NCBI GenBank assembly: GCA_023229135.1
Contig: JALNZT010000077.1
Span: 1 to 5,624 of the forward strand
Reading direction: 5' to 3'
From: Bacteroidales bacterium
GTDB taxonomy: Bacteria > Bacteroidota > Bacteroidia > Bacteroidales > F082
DNA: 5,624 bases
Part shown: positions 1-5,337 of the stretch, in pieces
How positions within the stretch are numbered: position 1 is the stretch's first letter
Layout: each line of letters opens with the position of its first letter
The notes under the pieces: model-generated
The model's input: the letters and a program-made list of their open reading frames with translations, nothing else
What the model was told of the DNA's origin: nothing
Database searches by the model: none
Program-made: the position numbers and the translations under genes

Positions 1-2
1 AA

Positions 3-173
3 AAGGTTGCCGTATATTTGCCCCACTCTTACGCCTGGTCGGGAAATTTATTTATCGTACCGGTCGAAAATATTAAACCTATCGACGCCTCAGCTACAGA
101 AGTGATGAAATTTATCATTTCGGCCGGTGTCACAAACCTTGATACTATAGATGACGAAAAATCAGAAAACTAA
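3..173 (+). CDS. DUF502-family membrane protein, C-terminal end only
   Basis: The frame is open from the left edge of the window and ends with TAA at 171-173, giving 56 visible C-terminal residues; the start lies outside. The visible part includes YLPHSYAWSGNLFIVP, followed by a segment reading IKPIDASATEVMKFIISAGV. This matches, from memory of the family, the soluble C-terminal end of DUF502 proteins, in which a Gly-x-Leu-x-x-Val-Pro segment is followed by a Pro-[IL]-Asp helix ending in Ile-Ser-x-Gly-Gly-Val. Family members are small inner-membrane proteins with two N-terminal helices and no firmly assigned function. The membrane segments are not visible here. The gene overlaps the start of surE by 23 bp in another frame, which suggests translational coupling. 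The family assignment is likely; the role is unknown. Confidence 0.75.
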   Translation, partial: KVAVYLPHSYAWSGNLFIVPVENIKPIDASATEVMKFIISAGVTNLDTIDDEKSEN

Positions 174-933
174 GAAACCTGTAATTCTTATCACCAACGA
201 CGATAGCTACAGCGCCAGCGGTTTGCGCAAACTTATTAAGCTGATGCGGCCACTTGGTCACTTGGTTGTGGTGGCCAGCGATCAGGTGATGTCGGGCATG
301 GGCCATGCCATCACCATTAAGACGCCTTTGCGCATGAGAAAAGTGGCGGATGAGCCTGATTATGAAGAATACGTATGCAATGGCACTCCAGTCGACTGCG
401 TGAAATTGGGTACACAGGTGGTGCTTAAATCAAAACCTGATTTGCTGGTTTCAGGTATCAATCACGGCTCAAATGCCTCTATCAATGTGATTTACTCCGG
501 AACGATGGCGGCTGTGCTGGAAGCCTGTATCGACGGAATACCTGCTATTGGATACAGTTTATTAGATTACAGCCTGAATGCCAACTTTGATCATGTAAAT
601 GATTTCGTGGTGAAAATTGCTAAAAAAGTACTACTCGAAAGTTTACCGGCTGGCGTTTGCCTCAACGTAAATATACCTGCCATCAGCGACGAAATGCCAA
701 AAGGAATCAAAATATGCCGACAGTCGCATGCCCGCTGGGTAGAGGAATTCGATTCGCGGCTGGATCCGCGCGGAGGTGATTACCACTGGCTTACCGGACG
801 CTTTGAAAACGACGATATAGCCGAAGATACCGACCAAAACGCACTCGACGACAACTATGTTTCGGTGGTGCCGGTACAGTTTGATATGACGGCATACCAA
901 GCGATGAAGACGATTGAAAACTGGAATTTATAA
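151..933 (+). CDS. surE: SurE 5'/3'-nucleotidase (survival protein)
   Basis: This encodes a 260-residue cytoplasmic, metal-dependent phosphatase that removes phosphate from nucleoside 5'- and 3'-monophosphates. SurE proteins are usually about 250 residues, so it is full length. The expected metal ligands are visible: Asp17-Asp18 in TNDDS, Ser48 in SGMGHAIT, and Asn104 in SGINHG. NGTPVDCVKLG (77-87) and YSGTMAAVLEA (115-125) are also typical. The C-terminal WVEEFDSRLDPRGGDYHWLTG block resembles other SurE proteins. The ATG at 151 is directly preceded by an in-frame TAG (148-150), and the next Met falls after the first metal ligands, so the start is well fixed. One oddity is that the usual NDDG is NDDS, and two nearby prolines common in the family (APG, APD) are serines. 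It lies in a probable operon with DUF502, a small membrane protein gene and lpxB. Confidence 0.95.
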   Translation: MTKNQKTKKPVILITNDDSYSASGLRKLIKLMRPLGHLVVVASDQVMSGMGHAITIKTPLRMRKVADEPDYEEYVCNGTPVDCVKLGTQVVLKSKPDLLVSGINHGSNASINVIYSGTMAAVLEACIDGIPAIGYSLLDYSLNANFDHVNDFVVKIAKKVLLESLPAGVCLNVNIPAISDEMPKGIKICRQSHARWVEEFDSRLDPRGGDYHWLTGRFENDDIAEDTDQNALDDNYVSVVPVQFDMTAYQAMKTIENWNL

Positions 934-942
934 TTTTGTGCC

Positions 943-1212
943 ATGAGTTGGAAAAATCACAACAGTATTCTTGCCGGATTTTTGGCAGGCTTACTTTTAT
1001 ACGGTCTGACCTATGTTTTGCTGCTGGCTTTGTGGCAACTTCCGCAAGTGGCGAATTATTTTACCCAAGCACGTATTCCGTTTTTGATAGCACTCATCCC
1101 AAACCTGTTGTTGCTGCGTTTCTGGCTCCTGAACAGGGATAGACAGGAGAGCGGAAAAGGTGTTTTGTTGCTTACATTTGTGGTAATGCTCTTTGTTTTT
1201 CTTTTTATATAA
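943..1212 (+). CDS. small three-helix membrane protein, function unknown
   Basis: This is an 89-residue very hydrophobic protein that I cannot assign to a named family. Three membrane segments can be read: about residues 9-32 (LAGFLAGLLLYGLTYVLLLAL), 45-63 (IPFLIALIPNLLLLRFWLL) and 72-89 (a run of Gly, Val, Leu and Phe at the extreme C-terminus). A short charged loop, NRDRQESGKG, separates the last two. The third helix runs to the final residue. The ATG at 943 is the only Met start after the in-frame stop of surE (931-933), leaving a 9-bp gap; lpxB follows after 18 bp. The close packing and shared strand argue that it is real and co-transcribed. An inner-membrane role linked to lipid A or envelope biogenesis is a guess based only on its position. 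An overlapping frame at 936-1142 is a shadow. Confidence 0.8.
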   Translation: MSWKNHNSILAGFLAGLLLYGLTYVLLLALWQLPQVANYFTQARIPFLIALIPNLLLLRFWLLNRDRQESGKGVLLLTFVVMLFVFLFI

Positions 1213-1230
1213 CCTTTAAAATCAGTTGTT

Positions 1231-2343
1231 TTGCGTTATTATATTATTGCTGGTGAAGCCTCGGGCGATTTGCATGCATCCAACCTTATTGCTGCCATCA
1301 GGCAAAAAGATGCGCAGGCCGAAATAAGGGCCTGGGGCGGCGATATGATGGAAAAACAGGGCGCAACAATTGTAAAACATTACCGTGATCTGGCTTTTAT
1401 GGGTTTTGTCGAGGTGATTTTAAACCTGCGTACCATCGCCAGAAATCTGACCTTTTGCAAGAAAGATCTCCTTAACTTTAAACCCGATGTGCTGATTTTG
1501 ATCGATTATCCCGGCTTCAACCTGCGTATTGCGAAGTTTGCTCACCAGAATAAGTTCACAGTCGTTTACTATATCTCACCGCAAATCTGGGCCTGGAAAA
1601 AAGGTCGCGTGCACACCATCAGGCGGGTGGTGGACAAGATGCTGGTGATTCTGCCTTTTGAAAAAGCTTTTTACGACAACTATAATGTAGCCGTCGATTT
1701 TGTAGGCCATCCGCTGCTCGACGCTTTACAAAACTACCCCTGGCAGCAGGAATCAGTTTTCAGGAAGCGGAATGATTTCTCCGAAAAACCTATTATCGCC
1801 ATGCTACCCGGCAGCCGCAAACAGGAAGTGAGCCGTATGCTTAAGCAAATGCTGGCGATGGTGAAACATTTCCCTGACTACGAATTTGCCATTGCCGCTG
1901 CACCCTCGCTGGAGCTGTCGTTTTATCAGCAAATTATCGGTCGAACTCCGGTGAAAGTTGTTCATAACCAGACTTATGACCTCATTAAACACGCCCATGC
2001 CGCTATGGTAACATCCGGTACGGCCACCCTGGAAACCGCCTTGATAGGTACGCCAGAAGTGGTTTGCTATAACGGGAATCGTATCTCCTATGAAATTGCC
2101 CGCCGTATTATCGACGTCAAATATATTTCGCTGGTAAACCTGATTATGGATCGCGAAATCGTAAAAGAACTGATACAAACAGACTTTAACGAAAAACAAT
2201 TGCAAAAGCAGCTAAGTCTTTTGCTACCTGACGGTAATTATCGTCGGCAGATGCTTTCCGAGTTCGAGTTGTTGCGCCAAAAGCTGGGTGGGAGCGGGGC
2301 ATCGCAGGAAGCTGTCGCGCATATCATGGAGTTAATTGGGTAG
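1231..2343 (+). CDS. lpxB: Lipid-A-disaccharide synthase LpxB
   Basis: This 370-residue glycosyltransferase (GT19 family) condenses UDP-2,3-diacylglucosamine with lipid X to form the beta-1,6 lipid A disaccharide phosphate. It acts at the cytoplasmic face of the inner membrane. Diagnostic motifs in order are GEASGDLHASNL (8-19), LIDYPGFNLRIA (90-101, with Asp92 as the likely catalytic Asp), YYISPQIWAWKKGR (113-126), LPFEKAFY (141-148), FVGHPLLD (157-164), LPGSRKQEV (192-200, Arg196 in the nucleotide-binding loop) and TSGTATLETALIGTPEVVCY (261-280). Length and ends fit the family. The start must be TTG at 1231: the reading frame is closed by the upstream gene's TAA at 1210-1212, no ATG or GTG lies between, and MRYYIIAGEASGDLH is the normal family N-terminus. 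It is the last gene of the cluster; I saw no convincing terminator after it. Confidence 0.97.
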   Translation: MRYYIIAGEASGDLHASNLIAAIRQKDAQAEIRAWGGDMMEKQGATIVKHYRDLAFMGFVEVILNLRTIARNLTFCKKDLLNFKPDVLILIDYPGFNLRIAKFAHQNKFTVVYYISPQIWAWKKGRVHTIRRVVDKMLVILPFEKAFYDNYNVAVDFVGHPLLDALQNYPWQQESVFRKRNDFSEKPIIAMLPGSRKQEVSRMLKQMLAMVKHFPDYEFAIAAAPSLELSFYQQIIGRTPVKVVHNQTYDLIKHAHAAMVTSGTATLETALIGTPEVVCYNGNRISYEIARRIIDVKYISLVNLIMDREIVKELIQTDFNEKQLQKQLSLLLPDGNYRRQMLSEFELLRQKLGGSGASQEAVAHIMELIG

Positions 2344-2593
2344 CATTATTCATCAAATTATCAAGGTTTAAACCCATTCTGAAAAGTATTATTCTGCCAC
2401 GAAGTGATGCACTGAGCTTGTTGAAGTGACACCAAATCACGAAGACATCACAAATAGTTTAGCGTTAATAATCAACACTTTGTGGTATTTAGAGCCTTAT
2501 TGGAATTCTTTATTTCTTGACTTTTCTGAGGAAGCTCAAGTTCCAAACTTTTAATTTATCTTGCGGTTAATTTCTACACCAACTGTATTATTT
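2344..2593. other. non-coding stretch between lpxB and comEC
   Basis: These 250 bp hold no gene I can support. There is a 10-bp palindrome GGTTTAAACC at 2365-2374, a motif CACTGAGCTTGTTGAAGTG at 2410-2428, and an imperfect inverted repeat at 2449-2484. I found no good TAnnTTTG promoter; the closest is TATCTTGC at 2557-2564, which lacks a matching upstream TTG. There is no GC-rich hairpin followed by a T run, so neither the end of the lpxB transcript nor the start of the comEC transcript can be placed. Confidence 0.6.
2449..2484. repeat. imperfect inverted repeat, degenerate intergenic repeat
   Basis: The left arm CACAAATAGTT (2449-2459) pairs with the right arm AACACTTTGTG (2474-2484), 9 of 11 positions, around a 14-nt loop. 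The wording around it (CACGAAGACATCACAAA to the left, TTTGTGGTATTTAGAGCC to the right) resembles the 'cacgaag...cacaaa / tttgtg...cttcgtg' palindromic repeats I recall scattered between genes in Bacteroidota genomes. The match is from memory and the copy here looks eroded. Confidence 0.4.
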
Positions 2594-4729
2594 ATGTTCA
2601 ACCGCCATAAGTATCCCTTTGTAAGACTGCTGATACCTTTTGGTATGGGCATTTGGATAGGCTTGAACCGGCTTTTTTCAATAGAGCTTTTCACTTTAAG
2701 TCAGCTAGCATTTTCATTTGTTTTGTTGGCCATTGTAAGTGCAATCTGGTTGAAATCATACCGCTGGAGATGGTTTTTTGGCCTAACCATCAGCTTGAGC
2801 TTGATTTTTGGGGGCATGCTGATTGTGAAACTGCAAAATCCGCTGAGCAATCCCCAACACCTTTCTCATCAATCTTTGTCGCCCGAAAGCCAGTTTATTG
2901 CCAGAATAATTGAGCCGCCACAAATCCGTGAGCTCACTGTGAAAGCGACTTTAGAACTTATTTCAGTTAAAAATCAAGACAGCCTGAAACCACTTTCGGG
3001 TAAATTTTTAGCCTATTTTCAACGCACAGAAAGTATGCCAGCGCTGGCTTATGGTGATATTATTGCCTTTGATAAAAAGCCGGAAAAGCTCCAAGAACCA
3101 AGCAATCCCGGGCAGTTTGATTATGGAGATTATCTCGCCAACAAGCATATCTTTCATCAGATTTATCTGCGCAGCGACAACTGGTTTAAAACAGGTTTCA
3201 GCAAACGAAATCCTGTTTATAGCCTGGCTTTTAATATGCGAGATTTCCTGTTGCAGCGTATGCGTGAGAACAAGCTAGCAGGCGATGAGTTTGGCGTTGC
3301 GGCTGCCATTTTGCTGGGCTATGATGAGTCGCTGCCGGCCTACTTGCGCAAAGGATATGTGGCGGCGGGAGCGATGCACGTACTCTGTGTTTCGGGACTT
3401 CATGTGGGTATTGTCTACCTGATTTTTAGTTTTTTACTAGGTTTTTTGAAGCGGCAAGGCTGGCAAAGTTCTTTGAAAACCATTTTACTGCTTGGTATCG
3501 TATGGTTCTACGCCCTGCTCACCGGCCTTTCGCCGTCTATTCAGCGCGCCTCCTTGATGATAAGTTTTGTGCTGATAGGTCAACTTACTAATCGCAAAGG
3601 TTTTGCTGTCAATTCCATCGCTGCATCGGCTTTTTTCCTATTGTTTATCAGGCCCGAGAACTTACTGGAAATTGGTTTTCAGCTGTCGTATGCCGCCGTG
3701 TTGGGAATTATTTTACTTCAACGACCTATCGCTTCGGCCATCTATGTCAAAAATAAATACCTAAGCAGAGTCTGGGACGTCACCGCCGTGGCACTGGCCG
3801 CTCAATTGGCCACAACACCTTTTGTGCTGTATTATTTTCATCAGTTCCCGACTTATTTTTGGCTGAGTAACCTGTTTCTGGTGCCTTTGTCGTTTATTAT
3901 TATCGTTTGCGGGATGGGATTGCTTATGTTATCGTTTCTGCCATTGGTGTCCGGCTTTCTTGGTAAAATTCTCTCCGCCTTAATTTTTATGATGAACTGG
4001 ATCATCCGCTGGATTGAAGGTCTTCCCGGCTCTGTCATTCAAGGCTTGTACGTCAATGCTGCGGAATTCGCGCTGCTGCTGGTTATCGTGATGCTCCTCG
4101 TTATGCTTGTCTCGACCAAAAAGTTGCGCTTGATTTTTTTGCTGCTAAGCCTTGGAATAGTGCTGTTTGCTTCCTTTGCCTGGCGGCGATATGAGCAAAC
4201 CAATAGCACCAAGCTGGTGATTTACGACCTGCAAAAGCATAGCGTCGTTGATTTTATTCACGGACGCGGACACATTCTTATGACTGATAGCATTACGCTG
4301 GCCGACGATTTCGTGAAAGGCTTTCACCTGGAAGGCCATTGGGTGGAATCGGGTCTGATTACCAACCCGGCTTATTTTGAGCCGTATATTAAAAGCTTTT
4401 CGACGGATTACCTCAGAAAACGGGAAAACCTGATCAGCTTTGATGGTAAGCTGCTCGCGCTATGGCAGGATGATGGCGGCTGCGACGATTCTTTGAGCTA
4501 CAGAATCCAGATAGACTGGATGCTGGTGAGCGGAAGGAAATCCGAGAAGCTCGAAAAATTACTCAACTGCTACGATCCTTCCTTGCTGATTTTGGATGGC
4601 AGCGTACCACGCTATTACGTAAAAGCATGGAAAGAAGCAGCTTTGGAAGCAGGCGTTGAGCTTTATCATACCAGTGAACAAGGTGCTTTTATTTACGAGA
4701 GGCAGCGTGATTTCCTGAATCGGAAGTAA
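2594..4729 (+). CDS. comEC: ComEC/Rec2-family DNA-uptake channel protein
   Basis: This 711-residue polytopic inner-membrane protein belongs to the family that carries single-stranded DNA into the cytoplasm during transformation. Three N-terminal helices (about 7-24, 36-53, 59-77) precede a soluble DUF4131-type region with the hallmark NPGQFDYGDYL (from residue 171). The Competence domain follows, with AMHVLCVSGLHVG (260-272) and TGLSPSIQRA (310-319), and a series of hydrophobic helices up to about 531. The C-terminal domain (about 540-711) has the outline of a metallo-beta-lactamase fold but shows no HxHxDH motif. I chose ATG 2594 (MFNRHKYPFVRLLIPF), because homologues as I remember them start just before the YPFVR helix; an in-frame TTG at 2561 would add 11 residues of unlikely sequence. 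Whether this organism is naturally transformable cannot be judged from the window. Confidence 0.93.
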   Translation: MFNRHKYPFVRLLIPFGMGIWIGLNRLFSIELFTLSQLAFSFVLLAIVSAIWLKSYRWRWFFGLTISLSLIFGGMLIVKLQNPLSNPQHLSHQSLSPESQFIARIIEPPQIRELTVKATLELISVKNQDSLKPLSGKFLAYFQRTESMPALAYGDIIAFDKKPEKLQEPSNPGQFDYGDYLANKHIFHQIYLRSDNWFKTGFSKRNPVYSLAFNMRDFLLQRMRENKLAGDEFGVAAAILLGYDESLPAYLRKGYVAAGAMHVLCVSGLHVGIVYLIFSFLLGFLKRQGWQSSLKTILLLGIVWFYALLTGLSPSIQRASLMISFVLIGQLTNRKGFAVNSIAASAFFLLFIRPENLLEIGFQLSYAAVLGIILLQRPIASAIYVKNKYLSRVWDVTAVALAAQLATTPFVLYYFHQFPTYFWLSNLFLVPLSFIIIVCGMGLLMLSFLPLVSGFLGKILSALIFMMNWIIRWIEGLPGSVIQGLYVNAAEFALLLVIVMLLVMLVSTKKLRLIFLLLSLGIVLFASFAWRRYEQTNSTKLVIYDLQKHSVVDFIHGRGHILMTDSITLADDFVKGFHLEGHWVESGLITNPAYFEPYIKSFSTDYLRKRENLISFDGKLLALWQDDGGCDDSLSYRIQIDWMLVSGRKSEKLEKLLNCYDPSLLILDGSVPRYYVKAWKEAALEAGVELYHTSEQGAFIYERQRDFLNRK

Positions 4730-4760
4730 CACAAAAATATTTTTTATCAGACCACATTTT

Positions 4761-4793
4761 TTGTTGTAGGTTTCATAAAAGGCTTTATCTTTG
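4761..4793 (+). promoter_or_regulatory. Bacteroidota-type promoter of tRNA-Asp
   Basis: The -7 element TATCTTTG at 4786-4793 matches TAnnTTTG exactly. Two overlapping TTG candidates for the -33 element lie upstream at 4761-4763 (22-nt spacer) and 4764-4766 (19-nt spacer), both in the accepted range for the primary sigma factor of this phylum. Transcription would begin around 4798-4801, giving a leader of roughly 30 nt before the tRNA. Confidence 0.8.
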
Positions 4794-4831
4794 CAGCACC
4801 TTAACACAAGGTATTAGTTCATTAAAAAAAT

Positions 4832-4905
4832 GGTTCGGTAGTTCAGTTGGTTAGAATACGTGCCTGTCACGCACGGGGTCGCGGGTTCGAGTCCCGTCCG
4901 GACCG
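4832..4905 (+). tRNA. tRNA-Asp(GTC)
   Basis: The complete cloverleaf is 74 nt with no encoded CCA. The acceptor stem GGTTCGG (4832-4838) pairs with CCGGACC (4898-4904), including one T-G pair. The D stem is GTTC (4841-4844) with GAAT (4854-4857). The anticodon stem is CGTGC (4859-4863) with GCACG (4871-4875), around the loop CTGTCAC with anticodon GTC at 4866-4868. The variable loop is GGGTC (4876-4880). The T stem is GCGGG (4881-4885) with CCCGT (4893-4897), around TTCGAGT. The discriminator base is G4905, as expected for tRNA-Asp. It has its own promoter and a strong terminator. Its 3' end, T-arm onwards, is the source of the tandem fragments downstream. Confidence 0.97.
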
Positions 4906-4908
4906 CTA

Positions 4909-4945
4909 AAGCCCTTGTAAATATTGAATTTGCAAGGGCTTTTTT
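4909..4945 (+). terminator. intrinsic terminator of tRNA-Asp
   Basis: AAGCCCTTG (4909-4917) pairs with CAAGGGCTT (4933-4941). The stem continues inwards through a T-G pair and AAAT/ATTT to a 5-nt loop (4923-4927), and is followed by a T run through 4945. It begins three bases after the tRNA 3' end, so it should both end the transcript and supply a 3' trailer for processing. Confidence 0.9.
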
Positions 4946-5022
4946 GATTTTGAAAAGAATTTGGTACTTTATCAAGGCCAGGAATTTTCTTTTGAAATAA
5001 TAAAGTCTAAAACACAGGGAGA

Positions 5023-5094
5023 CATTTGGTTAGACTACGTGCCTGCCATCTCGTCAAAGCTTTGACGAGACGGGTTCGAGTCCCGTCCGGACCG
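5023..5094 (+). pseudogene. tRNA-Asp pseudogene 1, palindrome-interrupted
   Basis: Positions 5023-5048 match the tRNA from the end of the D stem to the anticodon loop (23/26). Positions 5071-5094 match the T-arm and 3' acceptor exactly (24/24), including the discriminator G. Between them, 12 tRNA bases (equivalent to 4870-4881: end of the anticodon loop, 3' anticodon stem and variable loop, first T-stem base) are replaced by a 22-bp palindrome. The 5' acceptor strand is missing or unrecognisable and the anticodon reads GCC rather than GTC, so this cannot make a normal tRNA. The T stem (ACGGG/CCCGT) remains fully paired. Confidence 0.85.
5049..5070. repeat. 22-bp perfect palindrome, copy 1
   Basis: TCTCGTCAAAG is followed directly by its exact reverse complement. 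It sits inside the tRNA-Asp remnant, where the 3' anticodon stem and variable loop should be. Copies 2 and 3 at 5238-5259 and 5591-5612 have G in place of A at the tenth base. Confidence 0.95.
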
Positions 5095-5097
5095 CTA

Positions 5098-5134
5098 AAG
5101 CCCTTGTAAATATTGAATTTGCAAGGGCTTTTTT
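5098..5134 (+). terminator. duplicated copy of the tRNA-Asp terminator
   Basis: This is an exact copy, 189 bp downstream, of the hairpin and T run at 4909-4945. It follows the 3' end of tRNA pseudogene 1 and would stop any transcript entering from unit A. Confidence 0.85.
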
Positions 5135-5224
5135 GATTTTGAAAAGAATTTGGTGCTTTATCAAGGTCAGGAATTTTCTTTCGAAATAATAAAGTATAAA
5201 ACACAGGGAGACATTTGGTTAGAC

Positions 5225-5271
5225 TACGTGCCTGTCATCTCGTCAAGGCTTTGACGAGACGGGTTCGAGTC
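5225..5271. repeat. 47-bp direct repeat, left copy, flanking the GIY-YIG gene
   Basis: Starting TACGTGCCTGTCATC and ending GGGTTCGAGTC, these 47 bp recur without a mismatch at 5578-5624, 353 bp downstream. The repeat contains the tRNA anticodon piece, the palindrome and the 5' half of the T-arm. The mismatch at 5224/5577 sets its left limit. Confidence 0.95.
5238..5259. repeat. 22-bp palindrome, copy 2
   Basis: TCTCGTCAAGG is followed by CTTTGACGAGA. It is the same as copy 1 except for G at 5247. In a plus-strand transcript this keeps a G-U pair, so the RNA hairpin is preserved. Confidence 0.9.
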
Positions 5272-5293
5272 GTTTAGGAACTTCTTAATAGCT

Positions 5294-5334
5294 AAAACCT
5301 GTTTAGTTGTATAAAATGAAGCAGTTTTTTTTTT
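5294..5334 (+). terminator. weak terminator-like hairpin with T10 run before the GIY-YIG gene
   Basis: AAAACCTG (5294-5301) can pair with CAGTTTT (5322-5328) with one bulged C, followed by ten consecutive Ts (5325-5334). The loop is long (20 nt) and the stem weak. It follows a GCTAAA that recalls the bases after the genuine tRNA, so it may be the eroded terminator of another tRNA copy. It could equally be chance in AT-rich sequence. Confidence 0.25.
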
Positions 5335-5337
5335 ATT

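Larger units (their letters stand above)
4882..5070 (+). repeat. tandem repeat unit A, 189 bp, derived from tRNA-Asp
   Basis: The first of two directly adjacent 189-bp units. Its first 24 bp are the T-arm and 3' acceptor of the genuine tRNA. The terminator follows, then an AT-rich spacer (about 4946-5022), a D-arm/anticodon piece of tRNA-Asp (5023-5048, 23/26 identical to 4844-4869), and a 22-bp palindrome (5049-5070). Unit B differs at six positions only (4966, 4978, 4993, 5007, 5046, 5058), all in the distal part; the first 84 bp are identical. Confidence 0.95.
5071..5259 (+). repeat. tandem repeat unit B, 189 bp
   Basis: The second 189-bp unit abuts unit A and is identical at 183 of 189 positions. 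It has the same order: tRNA 3' end, terminator, AT-rich spacer, D-arm/anticodon piece (24/26 to the tRNA), palindrome. The near identity points to recent duplication or ongoing homogenisation. Confidence 0.95.
5212..5271 (+). pseudogene. tRNA-Asp pseudogene 2, truncated in the T-arm
   Basis: It has the same D-arm/anticodon piece (5212-5237, with anticodon GTC kept at 5234-5236), the palindrome (5238-5259) and CGGGTTCGAGTC (5260-5271). After 5271 the similarity to the tRNA stops: the 3' T stem and acceptor are replaced by unrelated sequence starting GTTTAGG, which leads to the GIY-YIG gene. The break lies just after the T-loop. Confidence 0.85.

Noticed and set aside
1804..2205. Minus-strand frame of 133 residues inside lpxB
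   Set aside because: It lies wholly within a well-supported gene on the other strand, and its composition shows no recognisable domain.
2365..2374. GGTTTAAACC palindrome as an lpxB terminator or operator
   Set aside because: It is short, AT-rich, has no loop and is not followed by a T run; it is readily explained by chance.
2561..2593. Longer comEC N-terminus starting at TTG 2561
   Set aside because: The extra 11 residues do not resemble family N-termini, and ATG 2594 gives the expected start just before the first helix.
5023..5094. A second functional tRNA-Asp
   Set aside because: The 5' acceptor strand is missing and a palindrome replaces the 3' anticodon stem and variable loop; no cloverleaf can form.
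5007..5204. Minus-strand frame of 65 residues containing GPDGTRTRLVKAL
   Set aside because: It is the antisense reading of the tRNA-Asp 3' end and palindrome across the tandem units; such peptides are a typical artefact of tRNA sequence.
4882..5271. CRISPR-like array
   Set aside because: The repeats are 189 bp apart and the intervening sequence is itself repeated, so there are no unique spacers.
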